Below, piece after piece: positions 42,566 through 51,280 of a stretch of 64,000 nt of DNA (position 1 is the first letter of the stretch; every line of letters begins with the position of its first letter). This DNA is from Mesorhizobium sp. AR10. Its GTDB lineage: Bacteria > Pseudomonadota > Alphaproteobacteria > Rhizobiales > Rhizobiaceae. A model generated the notes under the pieces. That model worked only from the letters and a program-made list of their open reading frames with translations. It ran no database searches and was not told the DNA's origin. The stretch spans positions 1,364,001 to 1,428,000 of the forward strand of contig NZ_CP080524.1 in the NCBI RefSeq assembly GCF_024746795.1, in the 5' to 3' direction. Made by a program: the position numbers and the translations under genes.

Positions 42566-43408
42566 ATGGCGAAGAGTTTATTACCGTTTGCCTCATTTTC
42601 CGGTGCTGACCCGGATTTCTCCGTCGATCACGAGGGATGGCGCAGTCTGGAAGCGGCCTATGCCAATGGCGTATTTCCTGGACCGGCCAGGGAACGTTTG
42701 GCAGCTATCGGACGCGCGTATCTCGCGGACAGGCGAACAGAGACCGTGTGGCAATCATACCGCGATGTCGAGGCCCTACTGCCCGCGTATGACAAAGCCG
42801 CAAAAGCGATCTGGGCAATTGCCTACGAAAATCACCCTCGCTCAGACGCCTCATCTGAATTGGAATCCATCCTAGAACGGGCTCTGGCGAGTGAACCTTT
42901 GAGAATTCAGCCAGCGCGCGGGGATCTGCTGTTTTTGACAGGCGAATTGGAAGAGTGGACTGATTTCGGACAGCTGTTTCAGGCGCCCGAAGGGGCATAT
43001 GCGGTCCGTTTCGGACTGGACCTGATTCGAGAAATGGCGATGAACTTCCGCGTTGCTCTCACAAAGGCTGAACATGAGATTCAGCGGCGCGCCGACGAAA
43101 GCCGGAACGATCGTAGGCAGACAGCCACTGAGCGTTTGATATTGCTTTTGGTCGGATGGGCAAAGGCTTTCGGGTTCCATCACGCCCCTTATATCGATGG
43201 CACTGAGCCGGCACCGTTCGCGCGTTTCGTGCGGGCTTTCCTCACTTTAGTCCCCTCCTCCTTTCGGGAAGAAAGGGACTTAACGGATGCTGCCCTTGCA
43301 GCACAGATAAAACGCGTGAAAAGCGCCGACAAAGCGCACAAAAGGGAGCAAGAGCAGGCTCGTCTTGCGAAAGCAAATGCTCCCTTAGGGAGCGATAACC
43401 CTCTGTAA
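42566..43408 (+). CDS. Hypothetical protein of the integrative element
   Basis: This 280-residue soluble protein starts at ATG 42566, after GAAGGTG. It is mainly helical, with a charged coiled-coil-like end (AAQIKRVKSADKAHKREQE). No catalytic motif or recognised family is visible. Its place between integrase and the excisionase-like gene suggests an early or maintenance function, but nothing more can be said. Confidence 0.7.
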   Translation: MAKSLLPFASFSGADPDFSVDHEGWRSLEAAYANGVFPGPARERLAAIGRAYLADRRTETVWQSYRDVEALLPAYDKAAKAIWAIAYENHPRSDASSELESILERALASEPLRIQPARGDLLFLTGELEEWTDFGQLFQAPEGAYAVRFGLDLIREMAMNFRVALTKAEHEIQRRADESRNDRRQTATERLILLLVGWAKAFGFHHAPYIDGTEPAPFARFVRAFLTLVPSSFREERDLTDAALAAQIKRVKSADKAHKREQEQARLAKANAPLGSDNPL

Positions 43409-43509
43409 AATAATCCGTTTGTGCTCGCGTGTGCCGAGCGCCCCTCAGAAATATTGTGCCTGCATTCCCCGCTGTTCAGGGGTGTTCCTAGCAACAGGAA
43501 AGCAAGCAC

Positions 43510-43683
43510 ATGAGAATTTCAGCCACCATCCCAGAAGCAGTCGAGATGACGGGACTATCGCGCTCTGCCCTTTATCGCCTCTTCAACGAGGGCAAAATCA
43601 CACCGCGCAAGAACGGAAAAAGGACATTGATCCTTGTGGAAGATCTGCGCCGCTACGTCGAAAACCTCCCCCTAGCATCGTGA
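43510..43683 (+). CDS. Helix-turn-helix excisionase-like protein
   Basis: This 57-residue protein starts MRISATIPEAVEMTGLSRS and continues ALYRLFNEGKITPRKNGKRT. That is the winged-helix pattern of AlpA and MerR-type excisionases: recognition helix with SRSALYRL, then a basic wing and a Leu-Val-Glu-Asp-Leu-Arg helix. Such proteins bend attachment-site DNA and favour excision. It lies 1 kb from the integrase. Confidence 0.75.
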   Translation: MRISATIPEAVEMTGLSRSALYRLFNEGKITPRKNGKRTLILVEDLRRYVENLPLAS

Positions 43684-43692
43684 GGTGGAGAG

Positions 43693-43905
43693 ATGACCAC
43701 CCACGACAAAGCCGCCGGCCTGGCAGGGCTCGGCGGCTCGGTAGATAGGAATGCTGTCGCGGCATCTTTCTACCAAAATCACTCCGGAACGGCAATCCGC
43801 ATTGACGATGGTTCATACGCCATCGCAGTCATTGCCGCCCGCTTTCGGGTGCCTCCAGCAACTGCTTTTGAACTCTGCCGCTTGGCAGGACTGGGGGTGC
43901 GCTGA
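43693..43905 (+). CDS. Small phage-type hypothetical protein
   Basis: This 70-residue protein has a good ribosome binding site (GAGGTGGAGAG) and a stop overlapping the next start by one base. The C-terminal third (FRVPPATAFELCRLAGLGV) looks like a short helical bundle, possibly DNA-contacting. No family recognised. Confidence 0.6.
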   Translation: MTTHDKAAGLAGLGGSVDRNAVAASFYQNHSGTAIRIDDGSYAIAVIAARFRVPPATAFELCRLAGLGVR

Positions 43906-44429
43906 TGGCCGCTCGCCCCAAGTTGCCCGCCCTTACGGCTGAGCGCGCCAGAGCGCTGCTGATCTACAATCCCGAAACCGGCGCGTTGAACTGGCGCGTC
44001 GCCAGACCGGGCATTTGCAGCGGTGCCCTAGCAGGCACGCGGACGAGCGAAGGGTACACCCAAATTGAGATCGACTATCGCCTATACAAGGCGCACCGAG
44101 TGATCTGGCTGATCATGACCGGGAAATGGCCGACCCATCAGGTCGACCATAAGAACGGCATGCGCGCCGACAACCGATGGAAGAATCTGCGGGAAGCTAC
44201 GCCGCTTCAAAATGCGCGGAACCGTAGGCCTGGATGTTCCAATTCCAGCGGTAGGGTTGGCGTCAGTTTCAGTGCAGCTCGATCGAAATGGGGCGCCTAC
44301 ATCGGTCTCGACAATCGCACCGTCAATCTCGGTCACTATGAAACCCGCGATGAGGCAGTAGCAGCCAGGATAGAAGCTGAGCGCCAGCATTTTGGCGACT
44401 TTGCCGCTAGTCTAGCGGAGGGTTGCTAA
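43905..44429 (+). CDS. HNH endonuclease with AP2-like C-terminal domain
   Basis: This 174-residue protein has an HNH_3-type motif at about residues 78-96 (HQVDHKNGMRADNRWKNLR), preceded by VIWLIMTGKW. The end of the protein, about residues 110-165, resembles an AP2 DNA-binding domain (RVGVSFSAARSKWGAYIGL). Proteins of this build are free-standing homing-type endonucleases frequent in phages. It sits inside the early gene cluster and may be selfish DNA within the element. Confidence 0.85.
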   Translation: MAARPKLPALTAERARALLIYNPETGALNWRVARPGICSGALAGTRTSEGYTQIEIDYRLYKAHRVIWLIMTGKWPTHQVDHKNGMRADNRWKNLREATPLQNARNRRPGCSNSSGRVGVSFSAARSKWGAYIGLDNRTVNLGHYETRDEAVAARIEAERQHFGDFAASLAEGC

Positions 44430-44430
44430 G

Positions 44431-44916
44431 ATGCGTGACTATTCCAAAATCAGCCCCAAGGTGTGGCGCTCACCAAGGTTCCGCAGCCAGTCAGATGATT
44501 CCAGGCTGCTCTACGTCTATTTGCTCACATGCGAGCATCAATCTAGCGCGGGGTGCTTCCGGCTCCCCGACGCCTACGCCGCAGAGAACCTTAACTGGCC
44601 CGTTGAACGAGTGCTGGCGGCTCGCGCGCCGCTGGTGGCTTGCGAGTTGGTGGCTCACGACCCGAAGAAATTCGAGTATTTCATTCTGCGGTGGTTTCGT
44701 CACAACCCGACGACAAATCCGAAGCATCTTCAAGGCGTGATGCGACTTATTTCCGAATTGGACAGTGACCCGATCCGCGAGGTTGCAGAGGCCGAACTTG
44801 AAGAGAGTTTGGAGAATAAGGGGCGGACCTCGAACGTCGTTTCCGTCACAGATAAGCTTTCGGGACAGGACCGTTTAACAGGGTCAAAATTCCTTTCTGG
44901 CAACGGAAGGGGATAG
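44431..44916 (+). CDS. Phage replication-type protein (N-terminal, DnaD/O-like)
   Basis: This 161-residue protein starts MRDYSKISPKVWRSPRFRSQ and continues SRLLYVYLLTCEHQSSAGCF. This start is common in phage replication initiation genes with a winged-helix N-terminal domain, such as relatives of lambda O. It begins one base after the preceding HNH stop. The next ORF begins 5 bases after its stop in another frame, so the two may be halves of one ancestral replication protein. Confidence 0.65.
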   Translation: MRDYSKISPKVWRSPRFRSQSDDSRLLYVYLLTCEHQSSAGCFRLPDAYAAENLNWPVERVLAARAPLVACELVAHDPKKFEYFILRWFRHNPTTNPKHLQGVMRLISELDSDPIREVAEAELEESLENKGRTSNVVSVTDKLSGQDRLTGSKFLSGNGRG

Positions 44917-44920
44917 CTCT

Positions 44921-45481
44921 ATGAAAGCCCTTCCAGAGCACTCCGATATACAGAGACAGAGACTAGACTCAGACAGAGACCGAGACAGAGACCAAAACAA
45001 AACTGAAACTGAAACTTTTACTGAGACCGTCAAAATCGCAAACGAAGGCGTTCCCTCATCGTCGGCAAGAGGCTTTGGAGGGAAGAAAGGACGAAAGCCT
45101 TCAAGAGCAGCGCTCTACGCCCTCAAGGCGTCAAGCAAGGATTGCCGCTCCTACGAATGGCCGGACGCGCTCTATCCATTGCGGGACTGGCTTCGCAAGC
45201 ATGGTGTCGATGTCGGCGCCCTGAAGAGCGAACGGCAGGCGCTATGGCTGGCAAAGAGGCTCGGGCGCCAAGGCAAGAAGATGCCGCATCGGCTGGCGCC
45301 TCTGTTCCCTGCCCTGTTGAAGATACAGCGCACGCTCTGCCCGACGAAAGGCGAGACCCGAAAGACCATGCCGGAATCGAATCTTTTGGGGACGTTCGGC
45401 CCAGCCTCGCCGGTCCGCTCGATCAGCATTGCGGCCTATCTGCTGGAAAAGGCCGCAAAGGACGGAGGCTGCCATGGATAG
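44921..45481 (+). CDS. Hypothetical protein with low-complexity N-terminus
   Basis: This is a 186-residue protein. Residues 9-45 are encoded by a purine-rich tract of GAGACA- and ACTGAA-like repeats (SDIQRQRLDSDRDRDRDQNK). The rest is basic and helical (YEWPDALYPLRDWLRKHGVD; LAKRLGRQGKKMPHRL). It may be the C-terminal half of the replication protein upstream. The last 8 bases overlap the next gene. Confidence 0.55.
   Translation: MKALPEHSDIQRQRLDSDRDRDRDQNKTETETFTETVKIANEGVPSSSARGFGGKKGRKPSRAALYALKASSKDCRSYEWPDALYPLRDWLRKHGVDVGALKSERQALWLAKRLGRQGKKMPHRLAPLFPALLKIQRTLCPTKGETRKTMPESNLLGTFGPASPVRSISIAAYLLEKAAKDGGCHG
44948..45036 (+). repeat. Purine-rich short tandem repeats in a coding region
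   Basis: The tract consists of imperfect tandem copies of GAGACA, GACAGA and ACTGAAA units within the N-terminal part of the 44921 gene. Such tracts change length easily by slippage and would alter the frame of this gene. Confidence 0.6.
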
Positions 45482-45713
45482 AAGATGGCTGACCCTGAAG
45501 GAAGCCGCCGCCCTGGCTGGTGTTTGCCCCGAGACTGTAGCGCGATGGGGGAAGCGCTACGGCATCGCCAAGCAGATGCATTCAAAAGCCCCTTGGCGAG
45601 TAGATCCGGCCGCTCTCGCGTTCGTGGTTGCCGGCGATGTCGAAGGGCTCAGAAAATACCAGGCAGGCAGCGCTGAGAACAGCGGCATAACAGCGGCTTG
45701 GGCATGTCGGTAG
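45474..45713 (+). CDS. Small MerR-like helix-turn-helix protein
   Basis: This 79-residue protein starts MDRRWLTLKEAAALAGVCPE and continues TVARWGKRYGIAKQ, a helix-turn-helix typical of excisionase and DNA-binding adaptor proteins. ATG 45474 follows GGAGG within the overlap with the preceding gene. A second small HTH protein in addition to the one at 43510 would fit a regulator of the early region. Confidence 0.65.
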   Translation: MDRRWLTLKEAAALAGVCPETVARWGKRYGIAKQMHSKAPWRVDPAALAFVVAGDVEGLRKYQAGSAENSGITAAWACR

Positions 45714-45799
45714 TGCCGGTTATTCCGATTAATTGGAATGCCAAGCAAGGGCGGCCCCTGATAGAATCGGCGCGTATTCTTTCTGGAGAAATCCGCCCC

Positions 45800-45952
45800 A
45801 TGCGTTTAAGCGCCGCGATGGTTGAAAATATTAGGCTCCGGGTTTCGCCCGAGGAAAAGCGCGCCCTTCGTGCGGCTGCGAGACAGCGCGGTCTCAGCCT
45901 GTCCGATTTCATTCGCCAGCTTGCTTCCCAAGTCACAGGGATTGCGGCCTAG
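45800..45952 (+). CDS. Ribbon-helix-helix type small DNA-binding protein
   Basis: This 50-residue protein (MRLSAAMVENIRLRVSPEEK, then RALRAAARQRGLSLSDFIRQ) matches the DUF1778/Arc-like pattern. An antiparallel strand is followed by two helices, with SLSDFI starting the second. GGAGAA precedes the ATG at 45800. A longer frame from 45704 is open but lacks such a site. No toxin partner is adjacent. Confidence 0.6.
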   Translation: MRLSAAMVENIRLRVSPEEKRALRAAARQRGLSLSDFIRQLASQVTGIAA

Positions 45953-45955
45953 CCC

Positions 45956-46198
45956 ATGTCCTATATCCACGCTCCTCCAATGACCCTCATGCAGCTCTGG
46001 CGCCTTCATCGGGCCGAATGCCGGGCGATCGGCTCAATCGTGGCTGATGCCCGCTCCGGCACTCTGCCAGGCGTCGAACTCCTTCCCAGCGGCTTCGGTT
46101 TCAGCGTGACCAACCAACGCTCAGCGCTCGGCGCCATGAGGCGCGGCAGCACGCTTTCGGAAACCGCTGACGGGAAGGTCACGCAATGCAGACGATAA
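45956..46198 (+). CDS. Small hypothetical phage protein
   Basis: This 80-residue protein (MSYIHAPPMTLMQLWRLHRA at its start) is separated by 3 bases from the RHH gene and overlaps the next gene by 13 bases. The tight packing supports a real gene. Function unknown. Confidence 0.5.
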   Translation: MSYIHAPPMTLMQLWRLHRAECRAIGSIVADARSGTLPGVELLPSGFGFSVTNQRSALGAMRRGSTLSETADGKVTQCRR

Positions 46199-46407
46199 CG
46201 ATCGAGGGCGACTTGCACGTTGCCGGCGATGTAGCGGCGCTGGAACCGGAAGGTCTCCCGATCCATGTCAGAATTTCCGGCACGTTGAACGCGTTCAGTG
46301 GCGCTCGACCAGAGAGCGGCGCGTCCATGGAAGGCCCGCTGATTGTCCAGGGCACGATAACGGTGGCAGGCCGGGCGATTGAACCCGCGCCCGTAGGCCG
46401 AGCTTAG
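46186..46407 (+). CDS. Small beta-rich hypothetical protein
   Basis: This 73-residue protein (MQTITIEGDLHVAGDVAALE) has alternating hydrophobic residues and GDLHV/GTITV repeats, suggesting a short beta-solenoid or virion decoration fold. The ATG follows GGGAAGG. No family recognised. Confidence 0.5.
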   Translation: MQTITIEGDLHVAGDVAALEPEGLPIHVRISGTLNAFSGARPESGASMEGPLIVQGTITVAGRAIEPAPVGRA

Positions 46408-46418
46408 AGAGGCGCACG

Positions 46419-46700
46419 ATGGCATCGGTTTTAGCAGGCGATGGGATAACGATATCCGGTGACCCCGTCGCGGCGGTTTATGTCGGCTCGTCCCAGGACG
46501 CCACGAGTTTCCCGATCGGCCATATCGTCACTGCTGACTGCGTCGCAACGCCGGTCAGAAATGCAGCTGTCACACTGCGCTTGAGTGCCACCGCAGCATA
46601 CTACGTTGATGGCGGGGCCGGCACGGTTTTGTCCGGGACGTGGCGTTCACGAGGTGAGCAGCAGAGTTCGACCAACAAGATTTATCAGAGGACGGCATAG
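46419..46700 (+). CDS. Small hypothetical protein, possible virion component
   Basis: This 93-residue protein (MASVLAGDGITISGDPVAAV at its start) is beta-rich and Ala/Thr-rich, with a GAGAGGCGCACG leader. It resembles small structural proteins around tail genes, but no specific family is recognised. Structural head genes that would normally be near are absent. Confidence 0.5.
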   Translation: MASVLAGDGITISGDPVAAVYVGSSQDATSFPIGHIVTADCVATPVRNAAVTLRLSATAAYYVDGGAGTVLSGTWRSRGEQQSSTNKIYQRTA

Positions 46701-46701
46701 A

Positions 46702-47259
46702 ATGACCGCTTGGGAACTCTCCGAGCCAGACGGCCAGAGCCTGTACCAGAAGATGGGACTCAGCCTGCATCAGATCCTGTCCATCACCGCAACCGACGAG
46801 CCGGAATGTTTCATCGTAAGGGCCGACATTACCGACAGCCTGGGGGAGCGGTACGAGACAGATTATGCCTCCCGTCCAAACGACAATTTTGGCCTTAATC
46901 CGCTCATCCGCAAGGCTCTGGAGAGCACCGAGCTTACCGTCAGGCCGTACGTCAAGCCGGTCGTTCCGGCCGCCTTCGTGAAGAGAGAAGCCTCCCGACG
47001 CATCATCGAAATCATGCCGGAACACGTGCAGCGCAACGCGCTCGCCTTGGCGCAGGAAGCCGTCCAGCTTCACGGCTCTGACCCGGCAAACTGGCCGGCC
47101 GAACTGAAGGGGTTGAATGCTGAAATTCAGTCCAAATGGAAGGCGATCAAAGCCATCCGCGCCAAGTCGAACGAGATCGAGGTTATGCAGCCTGTTCCCG
47201 ACGACTATGCGGATGACAGGTATTGGCAGGACGCGGACATGAAGGACGATGGCAAATGA
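46702..47259 (+). CDS. Hypothetical phage protein
   Basis: This 185-residue protein starts at ATG 46702 after GAGGA. An N-terminal mixed domain (MTAWELSEPDGQSLYQKMGL) is followed by a helical C-terminus rich in Lys, Glu and Ala that could form a coiled coil (IQSKWKAIKAIRAKSNEI). The stop overlaps the next start (ATGA), linking it to the ejection-type genes. Confidence 0.6.
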   Translation: MTAWELSEPDGQSLYQKMGLSLHQILSITATDEPECFIVRADITDSLGERYETDYASRPNDNFGLNPLIRKALESTELTVRPYVKPVVPAAFVKREASRRIIEIMPEHVQRNALALAQEAVQLHGSDPANWPAELKGLNAEIQSKWKAIKAIRAKSNEIEVMQPVPDDYADDRYWQDADMKDDGK

Positions 47260-48635
47260 CCCTTCAACAAATCCTCGCCGCGCTCTTGAACCCGAACGGG
47301 CAGCAGCAGAACCAGCTCAGCACGGCCGGAGCGCCGCAGCAGCCGTTCCCGCTTCAGGCCATCACGGGTGGCGCCCCCTCGCGAGTTGGCGACCATGCTG
47401 ACCCGGCGCTGTTGATGCAGGCAAGGCAGCAGAGGGCCAGCCTTAGCCCGACGATTGGATCGCCGCAGTTGCCGCCTCCGGGCCAGCCACGGCCGGCAAC
47501 GCCCCCGCAGATCAATCAGGGCGCGCCTGCCCCTCAAAGCGCGCCACAGGCCCCCGCTGGCGCGAATGGGGGCGGTCTATCAGGCATCGGCGACTTTCTG
47601 CAGGGCATTTTTAACCCGCACTCGAAGGGCAAGAACGAGACCATTCATTGGCTGACCCAGCAAGGGCTAGACCAAGGCACGGCTATTGTCCTTGCGGCCG
47701 ACAAGCCCGCGTTGCGCTCCTACATCCTCCAGCGCCAGAAAGGTACCGGCCCGACTGAGTTCGACCAGCGCGCGCAAGCGGCCCAGCAATACGGGATGGA
47801 CCCGCAATCCGAAGAAGGGCGCAATTTCATTCTCTCGGGCAAACTTCCGGAATCGCGCGGTGGAGCGGCAGAGCTTGGCCTTCAGCCGCAAACCGGCGTG
47901 GACAAGGACGGCAACCCGGTTTTGATCCAGATCGGCAAGGACGGCAACGCTGTTCAGACGAAAATGCCGGATGGTGTGACCCTTTCCAAGACGCCGATCA
48001 AAATCGATGCCGGCACCGAATGGATCATCCTCGATCCGGTAACGCGCCAGCCAGTTGGTCGCATTCCCAAGGATCTAGCTGGGGAGGCATCGCAGAAGAA
48101 ACTAGGCGAGGCCCAGGCTGGGGCGGCGTTCGATCTGCCGCGCGTCGAGCAGAACGCCAACCAGACCTTGTCCGTTCTGGAACGCATGAAAACCCACAAA
48201 GGCCGGGAGGGCTCGACTGGCTTTATCCAAGGGCTATTGCCGGCTCGAAACTCTGAGCAGGTCGATTTTCAGTCCCTTGTCGATCAGACGCAGGGTCAAG
48301 CGTTTCTGCAGGCGTTCCAGATGCTCAAGGGCGCCGGCCAGATCACGGAAATCGAAGGCACCAAGGCCACTGACGCCATCTCCCGGCTGCGCAATCAGCG
48401 CCTCGGCGATCAGGATTACCTGCAGGCCATCAATGATCTGGAAGGCGTCATCAAAACTGGTCTGGAGCGTGCGCGTGTACAGGCCGGACAGTCTAGCGGC
48501 TATACGCCCGGCTCGCCGGCCACGACCACAGATGCCGGCAAGCGGGTTATCGAGCGAATGACCAATCCGCAACCGATGAGCGGCGACGGCTGGAAAGATT
48601 TGGGCAATGGCGTTCGTATCCGGAGGAAGCAGTAA
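47256..48635 (+). CDS. Probable phage internal virion / DNA ejection protein (459 aa)
   Basis: The first about 120 residues are Gln/Pro/Ala-rich and disordered, followed by GIGDFLQGIFNPHSKGKNET. The last third (DQTQGQAFLQAFQMLKGAGQ, then EIEGTKATDAISRLRNQRLG) is a helical motif shared by podovirus ejection and internal virion proteins. It is translationally coupled with genes on both sides. Such proteins normally accompany tail tube and portal genes, which are not found here. The call rests on resemblance and context. Confidence 0.7.
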   Translation: MTLQQILAALLNPNGQQQNQLSTAGAPQQPFPLQAITGGAPSRVGDHADPALLMQARQQRASLSPTIGSPQLPPPGQPRPATPPQINQGAPAPQSAPQAPAGANGGGLSGIGDFLQGIFNPHSKGKNETIHWLTQQGLDQGTAIVLAADKPALRSYILQRQKGTGPTEFDQRAQAAQQYGMDPQSEEGRNFILSGKLPESRGGAAELGLQPQTGVDKDGNPVLIQIGKDGNAVQTKMPDGVTLSKTPIKIDAGTEWIILDPVTRQPVGRIPKDLAGEASQKKLGEAQAGAAFDLPRVEQNANQTLSVLERMKTHKGREGSTGFIQGLLPARNSEQVDFQSLVDQTQGQAFLQAFQMLKGAGQITEIEGTKATDAISRLRNQRLGDQDYLQAINDLEGVIKTGLERARVQAGQSSGYTPGSPATTTDAGKRVIERMTNPQPMSGDGWKDLGNGVRIRRKQ

Positions 48636-50764
48636 TGCCGGTCTTCGAACTTCAAGGCCCTGACGGCGCATCCTATGAAATCGAAGCGCCCGACGAGGCA
48701 ACGGCGCTAAAGGCTCTCGGGGGCTCCTCTGCCCCCGTTGACGACCCTAACTCGCGAGCTCAGGCCGGCATTGCCCGGGCTAAAGCCGGCGCTTGGTCGC
48801 AGCCGCAGAATTCGCTCGTCCCCGGCGCTCCAATCCATTCCGAATATGACCCGGCCAACGTGCCATCAAGAACGCCATATCTCGACAAGGCCGGCGCCTT
48901 TTCGATGAGCGCGCTTGAAGGGATTCCGGTAGTCGGGCCGTCCTTCAAGAATGTGACCCTCGATACTGCGGCCGGGCTTGGCTCGCTTCTGTCGGGGGAG
49001 CCTGCCGGCGATGTCCGCGACGAGATGGCAGCCCGCAATGCCCAGGTGCAGGGGGAAAATCCCGGCGCCTCATTTCTTGGAACGGCAACTGGCACTGTTG
49101 GCCCGATGCTCGGGCTTGGCGCCACAGAGTTGGGCGCGAAGGCGCTCGGCATCTCGGGCGATTCACTGCTAGGGCGCACGCTGTTCAGCGGCGGCAGCAG
49201 TGCCCTCATAAATTCGGCCGATTCTGCAATGCGCGGCGGCGATGCTGGCGACGTAGGAACGTCTGGCATTGTTGGCGGCGGCATTGGCCTGGCGCTTCCC
49301 GGCATCGGGGCCGGTCTCAATGCAATGGGACGCGGTATAGGGGAAACCATAGGGCCGCGGATCAACGCTCTTCTGCGACCCGAGGAGGAGGCGGCAAAGC
49401 GGGTTGGCAGAGCCATGACGGCAGACCGCAACAATCTTGGCGCACCTGTCCTAAGCCAGCAGGACGAGTTTTCCGCAATCCTCAATGGCCAGCCCCTTCT
49501 CAATGTGGACAGGGGCGGCGAGGCATCGCGGGCGCTCGCGCGTTCTGCCGCCAACAATGACCCGGAAGCACGCGCCCTCTTTGACCGTAAAGTCAGCGAT
49601 CGATTTGCGGGACAAGCGCCCCGATCTGTCGGGTTCATTGACCGGCTAATGGGCGGCAATACTGACGACCTAGCGCTACAGGAATCGCTTAAGACCGCAG
49701 CGAGGAAGGCCAACAAGCCTGCCTATGCTGCCGCCTACAAGGCGGGCTCTGGTGGCGTTATCACTCCCGAGCTTGAGCGCCTTGCGGGAAGCCCGGCCAT
49801 TGCTGGTGCGATGAAAGCCGCTGCCCTGAAAGGACAAGACCGCGCTATCGCGGAAGGGTACGGCGCATTTCGGCCCAAGGTGACATTCACGCCAGACGGT
49901 CAGGTCCAATTCCGATCAGGGCAGACGGGCGCGCCGGCCTATCCGGATCTGCAGTTTTGGGACTACACCAAGCGCGAGCTGGACGACGCGGCGAAAGCAG
50001 CCCGCAGGCAGGGGCGGGACAGCGAGGCCGGGACGCTCGAAAACCTGTCTGCAACACTTCGCGGCGAGCTTGATAAGGCGGTGCCCCAATACGCCAACGC
50101 CCGCCAAGGCGCGGCGACTTTCTTCGGCGCCGAGGACGCCCTGGAGGCCGGCAAGAAATTTGTCGGGCTGTCCAAGTCGATTCCAGAAACGAAGCAGGCC
50201 CTGGCCAAGATGACGACCGAGGAAAGGGATGCTTTCGCGGTTGGTTTCGCCTCGCAACTGAAGGACACCATCAACACGGTTCGCGACAAAACCAACGTGA
50301 TTGACCGCCTTTATGGGACACCGGAAGCAAGGCAGAAAATCGAGCTTGCTCTAGGCCCAAACAAGGCGCGCGAGTTCGAAGGCTTCGCCCGCGTTGAAAA
50401 CGTCATGGACCAGTTGCGCGGCGCCATGGGGAATTCAAGCACGGCCCGCCAGTTGAAGGAACTTGGCATGGCGAGCGCGGCCGGCGGTGCAGCGGGCTTT
50501 GCAACCGGCGACTGGAAAGCGGGGCTGACAACCGGGCTTCTCGTTCGCGGCGCTCGCGCCTACGGGTCAAAGATTGACGAGAGCATGGCCAAATCCATGG
50601 CGGGGCTTTTGCTGTCCGACAACCCAAACAATATCAAGATGGCGATTGCTGCGGCGGGGCGAAATCAAAAGGCGCTCGATACCGTCTCGGCAATGGAAAA
50701 ATTCATCGCCTCCACCACTCGCGGCGCCATCATTGCCGGCTCAAGAGCACAGACCCAGCCATGA
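48635..50764 (+). CDS. Probable large phage ejection-type protein (709 aa)
   Basis: This 709-residue protein starts at ATG 48635, overlapping the preceding stop by one base. N-terminal EAPDEATALKALGG is a short adaptor domain seen in many phage virion proteins. The middle contains several Gly/Ala-rich hydrophobic stretches (about residues 120-240) that could insert in membranes. The end is a long helical region. Layout and position suit an internal protein ejected with phage DNA. No catalytic domain, such as a lytic transglycosylase, is visible. Confidence 0.7.
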   Translation: MPVFELQGPDGASYEIEAPDEATALKALGGSSAPVDDPNSRAQAGIARAKAGAWSQPQNSLVPGAPIHSEYDPANVPSRTPYLDKAGAFSMSALEGIPVVGPSFKNVTLDTAAGLGSLLSGEPAGDVRDEMAARNAQVQGENPGASFLGTATGTVGPMLGLGATELGAKALGISGDSLLGRTLFSGGSSALINSADSAMRGGDAGDVGTSGIVGGGIGLALPGIGAGLNAMGRGIGETIGPRINALLRPEEEAAKRVGRAMTADRNNLGAPVLSQQDEFSAILNGQPLLNVDRGGEASRALARSAANNDPEARALFDRKVSDRFAGQAPRSVGFIDRLMGGNTDDLALQESLKTAARKANKPAYAAAYKAGSGGVITPELERLAGSPAIAGAMKAAALKGQDRAIAEGYGAFRPKVTFTPDGQVQFRSGQTGAPAYPDLQFWDYTKRELDDAAKAARRQGRDSEAGTLENLSATLRGELDKAVPQYANARQGAATFFGAEDALEAGKKFVGLSKSIPETKQALAKMTTEERDAFAVGFASQLKDTINTVRDKTNVIDRLYGTPEARQKIELALGPNKAREFEGFARVENVMDQLRGAMGNSSTARQLKELGMASAAGGAAGFATGDWKAGLTTGLLVRGARAYGSKIDESMAKSMAGLLLSDNPNNIKMAIAAAGRNQKALDTVSAMEKFIASTTRGAIIAGSRAQTQP

Positions 50765-50902
50765 ACAGACATAAGGGTCTAGAACGTGGTTGCGCGTCAA
50801 ATAGAGGATCAAGGCACCCCCGAGAGCAGCGGCGACAACATCGCCCCACTGCCCGCCACTGCGAGGTCGGCTTGCCTCTTTCGGATCATGGTCAATCTGC
50901 AT
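50741..50902 (-). CDS. Possible small membrane protein (holin-like), antisense to the ejection gene end
   Basis: This 53-residue ORF (MQIDHDPKEASRPRSGGQWG) has one hydrophobic stretch (DVVAAALGGALILYLTRN) and a GGAG site before ATG 50902. It overlaps the last 24 bases of the large gene on the other strand. The protein-like composition is better than that of the plus-strand frame here, yet support remains modest. Confidence 0.4.
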   Translation of the reverse strand: MQIDHDPKEASRPRSGGQWGDVVAAALGGALILYLTRNHVLDPYVCSWLGLCS

Positions 50903-50957
50903 TCGCCCGCTCCAAACCAAGTCACGCAGGATATGACAGAAAGAAAGCGGTAGCCAG

Positions 50958-51278
50958 ATGACCATCCCAACGCTTGCCGATTACATGGTCTTTGTCGAAA
51001 AACGAATGGAGTCCGCGTCCGCAGTTATGGACCCCGAACTGGCGCAAAGCCTGTCCGAGGTCTTTACGACGACAGCAGCGACCGACACCGATCTGTTCAA
51101 CTTCATTGCCTACAGCCAAGGCTGCCACGCTCTCGCCCAAGCATGCCGGGAGCAAGGAGACTACGAAGGCGCCGGCCTATATCACGCCATGGGCCAGGAC
51201 CTACTCAGCAAAGCAGCCAACGCCCTCGCGGATCTCATGGTGTTCGGAGTTGAACATCTCGGCCTTGTGAGGCACTGA
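50958..51278 (+). CDS. Hypothetical helical protein
   Basis: This 106-residue protein (MTIPTLADYMVFVEKRMESA at its start) is predicted mostly helical, with C-terminal repeats of small hydrophobic residues. It lies 3 bases before the next gene. No family recognised. Confidence 0.55.
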   Translation: MTIPTLADYMVFVEKRMESASAVMDPELAQSLSEVFTTTAATDTDLFNFIAYSQGCHALAQACREQGDYEGAGLYHAMGQDLLSKAANALADLMVFGVEHLGLVRH

Positions 51279-51280
51279 AA

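Noticed and set aside
43905..44429. Group I intron or intein around the HNH gene
   Set aside because: No split host gene or intron core seen around it.
44948..45036. CRISPR array
   Set aside because: The repeats are 6-8 bases, contiguous and lack spacers; simple-sequence tract.
50761..50961. 66-codon plus-strand frame after the ejection gene
   Set aside because: His/Arg-rich without protein pattern; the opposite strand has a more plausible membrane protein.
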